Shown here in pieces: positions 1-9,251 of a DNA stretch of 64,000 nt. Position 1 is the stretch's first letter. Every line of letters starts with the position of its first letter. The notes beneath the pieces were generated by a model. That model had not been told where the DNA came from. It worked only from the letters and a program-made list of their open reading frames with translations, and searched no databases. The position numbers were made by a program, and so were the translations under genes. The DNA lies in contig NZ_VMSG01000022.1 of assembly GCF_007713465.1 (NCBI RefSeq), positions 1-64,000 on the forward strand. The letters run 5' to 3'. The stretch is from Pseudomonas sp. H3(2019) (GTDB lineage: Bacteria > Pseudomonadota > Gammaproteobacteria > Pseudomonadales > Pseudomonadaceae).

Positions 1-22
1 GAAGTATCCGATCAAAAATAAA

Positions 23-51
23 AATGCCAGTCAGCTTAACTGACTGGCATT
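23..51 (-). terminator. Rho-independent terminator after the PBECR2-like gene
   Basis: A perfect 12-bp inverted repeat (arms 23-34 and 40-51, 5-base loop) is followed on the minus strand by a T-rich tract. It lies directly after the stop codon of the minus-strand gene that ends at 55. Confidence 0.85.
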
Positions 52-54
52 AGC

Positions 55-591
55 CTAATCAGGCTGCTTTTTTTGTTTGGGGAAGAGGTATCGCTGATAA
101 ACCAGCTCCCCATGTCGGTGCTTGTTCAACGCCTTTTTATCGCAGTTCATGAAGTTCCAAAGAACGTGCCCATGCTCAACATGGATCACCACCAGCATCT
201 GGTACTTTGTGTCGTAAGCGCCAATGAATGCGAGACGATAAGACCCGTCGCTGTAGGAAACTCGCCAAATTTCCAATGGACTTCGCACCGTATCCACAGC
301 AAATCCGGTGAAACGTTCTCGAGCGTTTGGGCGTTTTTCTACAATGTGTGAAAGATACTGACGCCGAACCGTCACCGGAACATACGGCGTTTCGATCAAC
401 ACAGCGTCAACCCCTTCCTGCAATCCAAAACTCAACGCTACCTGCTCCAGAGCGGTATCGAAATCGATAGCGCCAGGTAGTTCCTGCACTGAGCGAACCG
501 CAAGGGCCACCGTAATATCTCGAATATCAGGTAAGCCAAGGTCCTTCCAGTTTTCCTGGTCTGGAGTTTCCTTCACTCCCTGCACATTCAT
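55..591 (-). CDS. Standalone PBECR2-like nuclease-fold protein
   Basis: This 178-residue protein has no signal peptide or membrane segment. Its C-terminal half (about residues 75-172) looks like the PBECR2 domain, a barnase/EndoU/ColicinE5-RelE-like nuclease fold. It shows a histidine after a long helix (QYLSHIVEKR), the block PLEIWRVSY, a basic strand, MLVVIHVEHG and a closing LVYQRY. In phages this domain usually sits at the C-terminus of Mu gpF-type head proteins or of bacteriocin-like toxins; here it stands alone with an N-terminal segment of about 70 residues. AGAGAG before the ATG could serve as ribosome binding site. No immunity-like partner is visible on the right, and the left edge of the window cuts off the other side. 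The family call rests on recognised sequence pattern; ribonuclease activity is inference. Confidence 0.55.
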   Translation of the reverse strand: MNVQGVKETPDQENWKDLGLPDIRDITVALAVRSVQELPGAIDFDTALEQVALSFGLQEGVDAVLIETPYVPVTVRRQYLSHIVEKRPNARERFTGFAVDTVRSPLEIWRVSYSDGSYRLAFIGAYDTKYQMLVVIHVEHGHVLWNFMNCDKKALNKHRHGELVYQRYLFPKQKKQPD

Positions 592-737
592 TCGACCATC
601 TCTCTAGGCATCAATCGATATTTCAGCCAGTTGAGTAGTCGATGGAAATCAGCCGGATCTCCATTTCCTTGGAGAGACGTCCGACATTCGTGAAGGGCGC
701 TGCTGATCAAATATCATTTTTTTTCATGGGGCGAAAA

Positions 738-762
738 AAAGCCCCGAATCATTCGGGGCTTT
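738..762 (-). terminator. Terminator of the OprD-type porin gene
   Basis: AAAGCCCCGAAT and its inverted copy form a strong GC-rich hairpin. On the minus strand it is followed by a run of T, 44 bases after the porin stop codon. Confidence 0.85.
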
Positions 763-805
763 CTCATTTCGGCCTTGTATCAGGCCTCAACCACGCAGCC
801 GATCA

Positions 806-2092
806 TCAGAAAATATTGATCGGGTAATCCACAAACACACGGACTTCGTTGCCGCTGACGTTGTAGTCGCTGGATTTTTGCGACACACGCAGGACCGAAC
901 TGCGCACTTTCACACTCAGGTCTTTGGCCGGGCCGCTTTGGACCACGTACTTGAACTGGTTGAAAATTTCGCGCTCGGTGCCGCCGGTGCTGGTGGCAGT
1001 GGTGATGTTGTCGCCACGCACGTACGCCACGTTGTAGGTCAGGCCTGGAACGCCGAAAGCGCCGAAGTCGAGGCCGTAGCCCAGCTGCCAGCTGCGTTCG
1101 TCTTCAGCGTTGAAGTCGGACCAGTAGGAGTTGGCGAGGTAGATGGTGTTGCCACCGTCACCGACACGACTGTGATCGTTCTGGTAGCCACCGTACGGGT
1201 AGCCGAGGTTGCTGTCACCGGTGCTGCGCTGGTGCGCAAGGGTGAACGAGTGCGGGCCGGTGACGAAGGTCGCCGCCAGGCTCCAGATTTTGTTGTCCTG
1301 GCCTTCGGTGTCATGTTCCAGAGCGTAAGACTTGTCCAGCTTGGTCTGGTAGCCGTTGAAGTCCAGGGTCAGGGACTGATCGGTGGCCAGCGGGAACACG
1401 TAGTTCAGGTTCACGTACTGTTTCTTCAGGACGTCTTCGACATTGGACGCGTAGAACGCACCTTTGAACTGTTCGGTGAACTGGTAGCGACCGCCCAAGA
1501 CGTTGATCGATTTCAGGCCACCGCTGTCACGACCTTCGGCGCTCTTGCGCGACTCGGCGGTGAAACGGCCAGCGTTCAGCTCCAGGCCTTTGATCTCCTT
1601 GGAGGTGATCAAGGTGCCGGTGTAGCTTTCAGGTAGCAGACGGGCGTTGTCGTAGTTCAGCACCGGCAGCTCCGGCATCTGGTCGCCGTAGGTCAACACG
1701 GTGTTGGACAGACGGAATTTTACCGCCGCGCCAGCCTTGGCCAGATCATCGGCTGCTTCGCCGCTGTCGCCTTGCTTGAAGAAGTCGATACCACCGGCGC
1801 CGCTACGACCCTTGCCGCCATCGAGGCGCAGAGCGTACAGACCAAAAGCATCAACGCCGACACCCACGGTCCCTTGAGTGAAACCCGAGGAGAAGGTGCC
1901 GATGGCAGCCTGGCCCCATTCGGCCTTGTCTGGGTTACCGTCCTTGTAATCGCGATTGATGTAGGCGTTGCGCAACAGCACTTTCAGGCTGCTGTCTTCA
2001 ACAAAACCTTTGGACTCAGCTTGGTCATTTGCCATGGCTTGAGTCGCGCTAAAAATCCCCAGAGCGATCAGACCGATCCGCATGTTCAACAT
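806..2092 (-). CDS. OprD-family outer membrane porin
   Basis: The start chosen at 2092 gives 428 residues beginning MLNMRIGLIALGIFSATQAMA, a classical signal peptide, with AAGGA eight bases before the ATG. Longer upstream ATGs lack this arrangement. The mature protein opens with FVEDSSLKVLLRNAYINRDY, the standard OprD-family N-terminus. It continues with alternating amphipathic strands expected for an 18-strand barrel, and ends in an aromatic outer-membrane signature (DYPINIF). OprD porins admit specific small substrates such as basic amino acids or carboxylates; the substrate cannot be read from the sequence. It is monocistronic and bounded by terminators on both sides. Confidence 0.92.
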   Translation of the reverse strand: MLNMRIGLIALGIFSATQAMANDQAESKGFVEDSSLKVLLRNAYINRDYKDGNPDKAEWGQAAIGTFSSGFTQGTVGVGVDAFGLYALRLDGGKGRSGAGGIDFFKQGDSGEAADDLAKAGAAVKFRLSNTVLTYGDQMPELPVLNYDNARLLPESYTGTLITSKEIKGLELNAGRFTAESRKSAEGRDSGGLKSINVLGGRYQFTEQFKGAFYASNVEDVLKKQYVNLNYVFPLATDQSLTLDFNGYQTKLDKSYALEHDTEGQDNKIWSLAATFVTGPHSFTLAHQRSTGDSNLGYPYGGYQNDHSRVGDGGNTIYLANSYWSDFNAEDERSWQLGYGLDFGAFGVPGLTYNVAYVRGDNITTATSTGGTEREIFNQFKYVVQSGPAKDLSVKVRSSVLRVSQKSSDYNVSGNEVRVFVDYPINIF

Positions 2093-2175
2093 GTTATTTT
2101 CCTTATTACGGGTTGATACGCGCTGTGACCGGTGGCTGAAATGGCTGCTATGGCGCTCTTTTTTCATTCCAAAAC

Positions 2176-2211
2176 AAAAGGCCCGCCCACGCAAAAGCGA
2201 GGCAGGCCCTT
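2176..2211 (-). terminator. Imperfect terminator-like hairpin
   Basis: A GC-rich imperfect hairpin (about 2178-2212) is flanked on the minus strand by TTTTGTTTT. It probably ends transcription of the SnoaL-like/DsbA-like pair, but lying 80-115 bases upstream of the porin start it could also act as a leader attenuator. Confidence 0.5.
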
Positions 2212-2328
2212 ATTATTTTTTGGAGTCGTGGCGGTTGGCCACAGGCGTGGGGGCAAATCCTAGCCGCGCCCCTCAGCATGTGTCAATTTCGTTAATCATC
2301 TGTGATTAGGCGAAAATCGTCTAAGAAC

Positions 2329-2724
2329 TTACTGGTCAGCGATCGCCAATTGCACGGTGTGGCTGTCTACAAACTGCTCAAAATGGGTGACTTTACCGTT
2401 CGCCAGAGTCCACAAATGCGCGACTCGAGCGTTCATCGGACGGCCCGTGGCCTTGTAGATTCCACTGTAGTTTCCGTAGGCAAACACCTTGTCATCCTGC
2501 GCGACATAGCTCTCGACCTTGAACTTAAAATTTTCCCATTCAGTGCCCAGACGTTTGAAGACATTCTCGACGATGGCGTCGAAACCGACGTAGGTTCCAG
2601 CGTAGGGAAACCCTGCAGCTTCGGTCCATTGCGCATCGGCAGCCAACGCGGCGGCGGTGTTGCGTGCGTTTTCCTGGGAGTTGGCACCTTCGTAGGTGCT
2701 TTTGATCAAGCTCAGGTTATCCAT
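2329..2724 (-). CDS. SnoaL-like (nuclear transport factor 2 fold) protein
   Basis: The start at 2724 (MDNLSLIKSTYEG) has GGAG nine bases upstream and gives 131 residues, normal for the SnoaL-like family; the longer frame to 2775 would overlap the upstream gene. The protein shows the family order of an N-terminal helix with YEG, WTEAAGFPYAGTY, a helix, and strands ending in VAHLWTLANGKVTHFEQFVD. Members are small cone-shaped hydrolases, isomerases or binding proteins, so a precise reaction is not assignable. It follows the DsbA-like gene by 25 bases and is probably cotranscribed with it. Confidence 0.8.
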   Translation of the reverse strand: MDNLSLIKSTYEGANSQENARNTAAALAADAQWTEAAGFPYAGTYVGFDAIVENVFKRLGTEWENFKFKVESYVAQDDKVFAYGNYSGIYKATGRPMNARVAHLWTLANGKVTHFEQFVDSHTVQLAIADQ

Positions 2725-2749
2725 GGGTCGCTCCGCGTAGTCGATGAGA

Positions 2750-3445
2750 TTAGTGAGCACAACCGTCCAGGCCACAGGCCTGAACCGGGGAAACGGTTTC
2801 GCTTACTTGGGTGGCTACCGATTGGCTCAACCAGGCAGCAAAAGCTTCAGGCTTACCAAGCCATGGGCTGATGTCGACCACGGTGAATTGACCGTCCTGC
2901 TCCAGCACCAATGTCGGGAAGCCCTGGCCGCCAACCTGCGCCAATAGTGCACGGCTTTTTTTGATGTGGTCCTGGGTTTCGTTCGCCAATGCGTCCTTGA
3001 ACTCGCGCTTGAAGGACTCAACTTCCAGGCCAATCGACACGGCAAGTTCCAGCAACACTGCCTCATCGGCAATCCGCCGACCTTCCACATAGTGCGCGCT
3101 CTGCAAACGCCCCAGCAGTTCCAGCCCACGTCTGGCGAGTTGCTCAGCCGTCAGTACGGCAGCAATCGGTGGCGCGGAATCAAACACGGCGGTGTGATCG
3201 CGCAACAGGCCTTCGAAATACGCTTCACCAAACGGCTGCCCGGTGTACTCGGCGATGCGTCGGTCGTGAGGCATCACGTAATCACGCAGTTGAGGCGAAA
3301 CCGTTTGCCGGTTGGCGCCAGTCATCATGCCGCCGCCATGGGCGATCACCGGCAAAACTACTTGCGCCGCTTGCACCAATGGCTTGGCACCGTAGCACCA
3401 GCCGCACAGTGGGTCGTAGATGTAATGAAGGGTCGCGGTAGACAT
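2750..3445 (-). CDS. DsbA/FrnE-family thioredoxin-fold protein
   Basis: This 231-residue protein starts at 3445 with GGAG upstream. The N-terminus YIYDPLCGWCYGAKPLV contains the redox motif CGWC near residues 14-17. There is no signal peptide, so unlike periplasmic DsbA it should act in the cytoplasm, as known for the FrnE/2-hydroxychromene isomerase branch. The C-terminal GGQGFPTLVLEQDGQ carries the cis-proline (FPT) expected beside the active site. A role in thiol-disulfide or oxidative stress metabolism is inferred from family. It is the first gene of a two-gene unit with the SnoaL-like gene. Confidence 0.85.
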   Translation of the reverse strand: MSTATLHYIYDPLCGWCYGAKPLVQAAQVVLPVIAHGGGMMTGANRQTVSPQLRDYVMPHDRRIAEYTGQPFGEAYFEGLLRDHTAVFDSAPPIAAVLTAEQLARRGLELLGRLQSAHYVEGRRIADEAVLLELAVSIGLEVESFKREFKDALANETQDHIKKSRALLAQVGGQGFPTLVLEQDGQFTVVDISPWLGKPEAFAAWLSQSVATQVSETVSPVQACGLDGCAH

Positions 3446-3610
3446 GGAAAGCTCCAGCAAAGTCGTAGGAATTCGATGCCGGCAGACTATTCCTCTGTCG
3501 ATGAACGAAAAACGCCGGATTAGCTTTTAGTCTGTTTCGCAGATCGGTCAAATGTTCAGTTTGGGCCACTGAAGGCTGGAGCAATCTGGACCCCGCTGTT
3601 TTCAAGGGCA

Positions 3611-3641
3611 AAAAAAAGCGCTGCCATCCGGACAGCGCTTT
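3611..3641 (-). terminator. Terminator after the 66-residue gene
   Basis: AAAGCGCTG and CAGCGCTTT form a 9-bp stem with a 9-base loop. On the minus strand the stem is followed by seven T residues. Confidence 0.8.
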
Positions 3642-3657
3642 ACCAATCCTTTGCTTT

Positions 3658-3858
3658 CTATCCTTCTATCACATCCCACAAGGCTTCAAGTTCTGCCTCA
3701 CTGAATAAACCAGCGGGATAACGCTCGATCATCATCCTGCGCGGGTCAGGTTCTCTGACCTGTCGCGTTCCGTTGGATTTCAACCATTGCGCCAGCACCT
3801 GAAGCGATTCGCCATTCATTGCCAAGGGATGCGATGTCCGCTCGCTGACCATATTCAT
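3658..3858 (-). CDS. Small conserved-looking hypothetical protein
   Basis: A 66-residue, mostly helical soluble protein with no recognised domain. AGGAGAG lies about 12 bases before the first ATG; a second in-frame ATG two codons later is an alternative. The sequence is acidic at the C-terminus (SEAELEALWDVIEG), which resembles a short protein-interaction helix. It is followed by a good terminator and so looks like a genuine monocistronic gene. No function is proposed. Confidence 0.6.
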   Translation of the reverse strand: MNMVSERTSHPLAMNGESLQVLAQWLKSNGTRQVREPDPRRMMIERYPAGLFSEAELEALWDVIEG

Positions 3859-4000
3859 TTCCGGCGCTCTCTCCTGGTTTGTGAGCGGCTAACTTATCCA
3901 AGGTTTATGACAGAACAACGCGGTTCTACATTCCCGAGAATTGCTCTCAAACAGATACAAGAGCTATGCCAAAGTGACTGCCAGGTCGGCATGTGGACGT

Positions 4001-4031
4001 AAAAAAACCCGCAACCCATAGGAGCTGCGGG
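4001..4031 (-). terminator. Terminator of aguBA
   Basis: CCCGCA and TGCGGG pair around a 12-base loop. On the minus strand the hairpin is followed by seven T residues. It lies 77 bases beyond the aguA stop. Confidence 0.75.
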
Positions 4032-4107
4032 CTAGATAGGGGGGGGCACTCACATGAACCGGATATAACACGAAGCAATCCAGTGCCACCGATTGTTACA
4101 ACTTCAC

Positions 4108-5214
4108 TCAACCTTTGTGCGGTGCCGGCTGTTGTTGGGTAAGGCAATGAATATTGCCGCCACCCAGTAACAGTTCACGCCCCGGCACCATCACCACTTC
4201 GTGCTGCGGGAACAGGTTCTGGAGGATTTCCTTGGCTTGCGCGTCCAGCGGATCGTCAAAGCTCGGCGCAATGATGCCGCCGTTGACGATCAGGAAGTTC
4301 ACGTAGGAACCGGCCAGGCGCACTGAAGGGTTACGTTCCTGGGTACCGTCCACCGGGTCGACACCGGCGCACTCTTCCTCGGTCGCATAAAGCGGCCCCG
4401 GAATCGGCATTTTGTGCACCGTAAATGGGCGGCCCTTGGCGTCTTTGCTGCTTTGCAGCACCTTCATTGCAGCCTGGCAACGCGGGTAGTTCGGATCCTG
4501 CGGATCGTCGGTCCAGGCCAGCAGCACTTCACCGGGACGCACGTAGCAGCAGAAGTTATCCACATGACCGTCGGTTTCGTCGTTGAACAAACCGTCCGGC
4601 AGCCAGATGATTTTATCCACAGCCAGCTGTGCGCTGAGTACCGCTTCGATGTCGGCACGGCTCAGGTGCGGATTGCGATTGCGGTTCAACAGGCACTCTT
4701 CGGTAGTGATCAGCGTGCCTTCGCCATCGACGTGGATCGAACCGCCTTCGAGCACGAAACCCTCGGTGCGGTAACGCGGGCTGCGCTCGATCTCGAGGAT
4801 CTTGCCGGCCACTTGCGAGTCACGATTCCACGGCGAATACAGACCGCCATCAAAGCCGCCCCAGGCGTTGAAGTCCCAGTCGACACCACGGACTTCGCCG
4901 CTGTTATTGATGACGAAGGTCGGGCCGGTATCACGGACCCAAGCGTCGTCGCTGGACATCTCGACGAGGCGGATATTCGGCACGTCCAGGCGCGCCCGGG
5001 CGTTTTCGTACTGGGCCGCCGATACGGCAACGGTCACCGGTTCAAAACGCGCGATGGCCTTGGCCACCGCAACGTGAGCGGCTTGCGCCGGCTTGCCACC
5101 CAGGCGCCAGTTGTCCGGGCGCTCCGGCCAGACCATCCAGGTCTGGGTTTGGGTCGCCCACTCGGCAGGCATGTAAAAACCGTCAGCGCGGGGTGTGCTG
5201 TACAAAGTAGTCAT
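4108..5214 (-). CDS. aguA: Agmatine deiminase
   Basis: At 368 residues this matches the usual length of bacterial AguA. The enzyme hydrolyses agmatine to N-carbamoylputrescine and ammonia in the cytoplasm. Visible signatures include [13 protein letters not shown], the WGGFDGG substrate block, [12 protein letters not shown], the catalytic histidine in DGHVDNF, and the catalytic cysteine at residue 357 in GGGNIHC near the C-terminus. It starts five bases after the aguB stop, so the two are cotranscribed and act in sequence. GGAG upstream of the ATG supports this start. Confidence 0.97.
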   Translation of the reverse strand: MTTLYSTPRADGFYMPAEWATQTQTWMVWPERPDNWRLGGKPAQAAHVAVAKAIARFEPVTVAVSAAQYENARARLDVPNIRLVEMSSDDAWVRDTGPTFVINNSGEVRGVDWDFNAWGGFDGGLYSPWNRDSQVAGKILEIERSPRYRTEGFVLEGGSIHVDGEGTLITTEECLLNRNRNPHLSRADIEAVLSAQLAVDKIIWLPDGLFNDETDGHVDNFCCYVRPGEVLLAWTDDPQDPNYPRCQAAMKVLQSSKDAKGRPFTVHKMPIPGPLYATEEECAGVDPVDGTQERNPSVRLAGSYVNFLIVNGGIIAPSFDDPLDAQAKEILQNLFPQHEVVMVPGRELLLGGGNIHCLTQQQPAPHKG

Positions 5215-5219
5215 AGCGA

Positions 5220-6098
5220 TCAGGACTCCAGGGAACCGTCGAGGGTTTTGATTGCGCCGTACAGGTTCGGGCGACGATCACGGAACGAACCCCAAGCGCT
5301 GCGGATGTGCTCCAGCTCGTCGAGGTCGAAGCTCTGAACCAGTACGCCTTCTTCGGTTTCGTTGAGCTCCTGGACTTTCTCGCCGAATTGGTTGGCGATG
5401 AACGACGAGCCGTAGAAGGTGATGTCGTAGCCGTCCTGCTCTTCATTGCCGATGCGGTTGCTGGCAATCAGCGGCATCAGGTTGGCACCGGCATGGCCTT
5501 GTTGGACGCGCTGCCAGTGATCGCGGGACGAAATGGTCTTGTCGTGCGGTTCGCTGCCGATGGCGGTTGGGTAGAACAGGATTTCCGCGCCTTGCAACGC
5601 CATGCTGCGGGCGCATTCCGGGAACCACTGATCCCAGCATATGCCCACGCCGATTTTCGCGTAACGGGTGTTCCAGACTTTGAAGCCGGTATCGCCCGGG
5701 TTGAAGTAGTACTTTTCATGGTAGCCAGGACCGTCCGGGATGTGGCTTTTACGATAAATCCCGAGGTTGCTGCCATCGGCATCGATGATCGCGATGCTGT
5801 TGAAGCGTGCGCGGCCTGCCAGTTCGAAGAAGCTGATCGGCAGCACGACGTGCAGTTCTTTGGCGACTTTCTGGAAGTGCTTGATGGCCACGTTGTCTTC
5901 AACCGAAGTGGCCAGTTGCAGGTAGTCCGGATTCGGCTTCTGGCAGAAGTACGGGGTCTCGAACAATTCCTGGATCAGGATGATCTGTGCGCCTTTGGCT
6001 GCGGCCTCACGGACCAGCTTCTCAGCGGTCTCGATGTTGGCTTCAAGGTCCCAGGAACAAGCCATCTGGGTAGCGGCGACGGTAACGATACGGCTCAT
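5220..6098 (-). CDS. aguB: N-carbamoylputrescine amidohydrolase
   Basis: This 292-residue nitrilase-superfamily enzyme converts N-carbamoylputrescine to putrescine, CO2 and ammonia, the step after AguA. The catalytic triad is visible: Glu44 (LIQELFE), Lys117 (YRKSHIP) and Cys154 ([11 protein letters not shown]). GGGAGA precedes the ATG. It is the first gene of the aguB-aguA operon. The roughly 200 bases upstream are AT-rich and probably hold the promoter. No aguR-type regulator is adjacent, unlike the described P. aeruginosa locus. Confidence 0.97.
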   Translation of the reverse strand: MSRIVTVAATQMACSWDLEANIETAEKLVREAAAKGAQIILIQELFETPYFCQKPNPDYLQLATSVEDNVAIKHFQKVAKELHVVLPISFFELAGRARFNSIAIIDADGSNLGIYRKSHIPDGPGYHEKYYFNPGDTGFKVWNTRYAKIGVGICWDQWFPECARSMALQGAEILFYPTAIGSEPHDKTISSRDHWQRVQQGHAGANLMPLIASNRIGNEEQDGYDITFYGSSFIANQFGEKVQELNETEEGVLVQSFDLDELEHIRSAWGSFRDRRPNLYGAIKTLDGSLES

Positions 6099-6298
6099 GA
6101 ATCATCTCCCGGGCGGGTTCAGGGGGTCGATTGTGGCATTGACCAATGACAGAAATGGGAACGGCCAGGCGCGGTGATGCACGCCGTGACGTTAGGCGAC
6201 TTTATAACCGATAAAAATCGGCCTTAAAAGCAAAAATCATTCACCACATCGAAAATACTTTATAAAAACCCGATAACAATCGAACTTAATGCAATCCC

Positions 6299-6325
6299 TG
6301 TGGGAGCGAGCTTGCTCGCGCCCAC
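6299..6325. repeat. REP palindrome, GTGGGAGCGAGC class
   Basis: The imperfect palindrome around GGAGCGAGCTTGCTCGC is the common fluorescens-group extragenic repeat. It lies just beyond the stop of the fusion gene ending at 6339. Confidence 0.8.
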
Positions 6326-6338
6326 CGGAGGAGTGTGT

Positions 6339-9251
6339 TCAGAGGCCTTCGTCCAGCACCTTCGACAAGGTATCGACAAAGAAATCCACGCTGTGTCGCG
6401 TGGTCACCATCGGTGGTTTGATCTTGAGGATGTTCAGGTAATCGCCGGTCGGCTGCATGAAAATGCCCAATTCGCGCAGGCGGTCGCACAACACGGTGGT
6501 TTCTTCCGTGGCCGGTTCCAGGGTTTCGCGGTTGCGAATCAGCTCCACACCCAGATAGAAGCCAGAGCCATGCACCGCGCCCACCAACGGATGGCGGTCG
6601 ATCAACGCCTCAAGCCGCTCCTTGAAATACCCGCCAACGATCCGGGCGTTTTCCCAGAGTTTCTCTTCCTTCATCACATCCAGCACCGCCATGCCGATGC
6701 GGCAACTGACCGGGCTGCCGCCAGCCGATGAGAAGAAATAGCCTTCGGCCTCCAGCGCTTCGGCGATTTCTCGTCGGGTGATGACCGCGCCCAATGGCTG
6801 GCCGTTACCCATGCCCTTGGCCATGGTGATGATGTCCGGCACCACGCCTTGCTCTTCGAAACCCCAGAAGAACTTGCCCATACGGCCGTAACCGACCTGC
6901 ACTTCGTCGGCGATGCACACGCCCCCCTGGGCGCGAACCAGCGCATACACCTGTTTCAGGTAACCCGGTGGCAGTGAGATCCCACCGGCGTTGCCGTACA
7001 CCGGCTCACAGATAAAGCCCGCCAATTGCCGCTTCTGCTCGGCAATCTTCGCGAGGTTGTGTTCGACGCTGCGCACGTAATCCGGTGTGCTGTCGAGGCC
7101 ACGGAACTCGCCACGATAGGTATTCGGCGCCGTCACCGGGTGCACCCAGTCCGGACGACTGCTGAGGGCCTTGGGGTTATCGGCGATCGACGTCGACACT
7201 GCGTCGGCGGCCACCGACCAGCCGTGATAGGCCTCCAGCACGCTGAGCATGTCTCGACCGCCGCTGTAGGCCCACGCCAAACGAATCGCCAGGTCATTGG
7301 CCTCGGTGCCGCTGTTGACCAGAAACACCCGATCCATCGAGTCCGGTGCCAGCGCCAGCAAGCGCTCGGAGAACTCGGCGATGGCCGCATAGTGGAAACG
7401 CGAGTTGGTGTTGAGCAACGACCACTGACGGCTGGCTTCGGCCGCCATGCGTGGATGACCGTGACCGAGCACGGCAACGTTGTTGAGCATGTCCAGATAG
7501 GAGCGGCCCTGCATGTCAATCAGGTGATTGCGCCAGCCACGCTCGATGCGCGGCGGATCGACATAATAGTGTTTTTGCGAACGGGCAAAACTTGCGTCGC
7601 GACGCGCCAGCAAAGTGTGCGGATCGAGTTCGGCCTCAGCGTCGCAGGCCAGTCCCAACAATGCCGCGGGTGATGGACACAACGCCTGCCAGGCAGGTGC
7701 GCGGGACGGTGAGCAAAACAGCGGCGGATTCAGCTCGGCGCCACGGCTGAGCTGAACCCTCAACGCACCGCAGACTTCACCCAGCACTTGCCCTTTGAGC
7801 ACGGCCGCACCGGTGTGCAGTGAGGGTTTGACACCCCACAGGCGCACGCTCAATTGTGCGCTGTCCAGTTGCACGCGGCCGTCGGCGCTCAGATGCACGA
7901 CGCCGGCAAAGGGCGCTTCAACCGTTGTGCCCTGTGGCACCTGCAAGTCAACGTGCAGCGGGCAAGTGTCCGGCTCGACGGCGCTGTCCGGACGCGTCTG
8001 CGATAACCGGTATTGCCCGTAACGACTGGCCGCCAAACCATGGGCTGCCGCCGCTTCGACCAGTAGACGTTGATCGATGTCGTCCTGCTCCCAATTGCCC
8101 GCTTCGAAATGCGGGCTCAGGACACCGAGGTCGATCAAGGCAAACTCACGGCCCACCAGGCTTGGCAGCAATGGCGCAAAACCCTGACTGGCAATCGCCG
8201 GCAGCGACTGGCCGACCGCTGTCAGAATCGCCGCGTCCATCAGTTCAAACGGCACTGAAGTCGCGACGCGGAAGATCTCCCACTCATGGTTCAGATTGTC
8301 GCGGCTGTACTGATTCTGCGGATCGATGCTGACCTGTTGCTCACCGCTGAGCACCAGCACCGCCGCCCGCGCGACGATCAGCGGCCACAGCGCCAGCAAC
8401 TCTTCGTGCTTCAGCGGATTGACCGCGTGGTAAGCCTGCACCGCCGGCAAAATACACAGTGGATCGCCGTCGGCATGGTGCAGCAGCGCGGCGCAGGTCA
8501 CCGACAGATCGGTAATACGCCAGGTACGAATCAGATCGCCAAAATCGATGACGCCCTGCAACTGCCAGTGACGTTGCCGATCCCGTTGCCAAACCACGTT
8601 GTCATCGGTGATGTCCATGTGAATCGCCTGCACTGGCAACTTCGCCATCAGCGGCTGCAAACGCCGCTCGGCCTGTTGCGCAGCCTCGGCGATCAATGCT
8701 CGCTGTCGCTCATCGCTGATCACTGGCAGCAGATGATTGATCAGCGCATTGGCGTATCGGGCGTCCCACTGCAAGGTACGCTCAAGCCCGGGATGCTCGA
8801 ACCCGGCCAGCGCCAGGTCCATTTCGCCACAGAGTTGGCCGAGGCCGGCAACCAGTTCATGACCAAGGTGTTTGAGGTGGGTCAGCGACTGACCGTCGAT
8901 GTAGTCGAGCAAGCGCACATGCAGTGCTTGCCCGGCGAACTCCAGGGTCAGCAGGTCCTCGCCGTTTTTCGCCGGAATCACCCGGGGCACATGCAAACCC
9001 GGCTGCGAGCCCAGGTGTTTGAGTGCCGCGTGCTGGGCGTGCAGCTCCAGCGCCGCGTAGTCACCCCGACAGATTTTCAAGACGAAACGGCCCTGGTCGC
9101 TGTCGAGCCGGTAGTTGAGATCCTGCTGGCTGCCCAGCGACCGCAACGTCCCGCACAGGCCGTAGTGCTCGCGCAGCAGCTCCAGCGCTTGCTGCGCGGT
9201 GACTTGCGGGCTGGGCAGACTGGCGCGGTGAATCAACGTGGCGAGCAACAT
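6339..9251 (-). CDS. Fusion: APH-fold kinase, lipoyl/M23-like linker, class III PLP aminotransferase/phospho-lyase
   Basis: A single 970-residue protein with three parts. Residues about 15-330 are an aminoglycoside-phosphotransferase-type kinase, with catalytic loop HMDITDDN and metal site VIDFGDL. Residues about 430-520 form a small beta-rich section (VQVPQGTTV to LGEVCGALRV types) like M23/biotinyl-lipoyl folds. Residues about 550-970 are a class III aminotransferase with SGTEANDLAIRLA, DEVQVGYGRMG and the PLP lysine in TMAKGMGNGQPLG. In animals the separate homologues are hydroxylysine kinase and the phospho-lyases for 5-phosphohydroxylysine and phosphoethanolamine, so phosphorylation then phosphate elimination on one amino-alcohol substrate is the likely chemistry. 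The substrate here is unknown. AGGGGT before the ATG supports this start. Confidence 0.85.
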   Translation of the reverse strand: MLLATLIHRASLPSPQVTAQQALELLREHYGLCGTLRSLGSQQDLNYRLDSDQGRFVLKICRGDYAALELHAQHAALKHLGSQPGLHVPRVIPAKNGEDLLTLEFAGQALHVRLLDYIDGQSLTHLKHLGHELVAGLGQLCGEMDLALAGFEHPGLERTLQWDARYANALINHLLPVISDERQRALIAEAAQQAERRLQPLMAKLPVQAIHMDITDDNVVWQRDRQRHWQLQGVIDFGDLIRTWRITDLSVTCAALLHHADGDPLCILPAVQAYHAVNPLKHEELLALWPLIVARAAVLVLSGEQQVSIDPQNQYSRDNLNHEWEIFRVATSVPFELMDAAILTAVGQSLPAIASQGFAPLLPSLVGREFALIDLGVLSPHFEAGNWEQDDIDQRLLVEAAAAHGLAASRYGQYRLSQTRPDSAVEPDTCPLHVDLQVPQGTTVEAPFAGVVHLSADGRVQLDSAQLSVRLWGVKPSLHTGAAVLKGQVLGEVCGALRVQLSRGAELNPPLFCSPSRAPAWQALCPSPAALLGLACDAEAELDPHTLLARRDASFARSQKHYYVDPPRIERGWRNHLIDMQGRSYLDMLNNVAVLGHGHPRMAAEASRQWSLLNTNSRFHYAAIAEFSERLLALAPDSMDRVFLVNSGTEANDLAIRLAWAYSGGRDMLSVLEAYHGWSVAADAVSTSIADNPKALSSRPDWVHPVTAPNTYRGEFRGLDSTPDYVRSVEHNLAKIAEQKRQLAGFICEPVYGNAGGISLPPGYLKQVYALVRAQGGVCIADEVQVGYGRMGKFFWGFEEQGVVPDIITMAKGMGNGQPLGAVITRREIAEALEAEGYFFSSAGGSPVSCRIGMAVLDVMKEEKLWENARIVGGYFKERLEALIDRHPLVGAVHGSGFYLGVELIRNRETLEPATEETTVLCDRLRELGIFMQPTGDYLNILKIKPPMVTTRHSVDFFVDTLSKVLDEGL

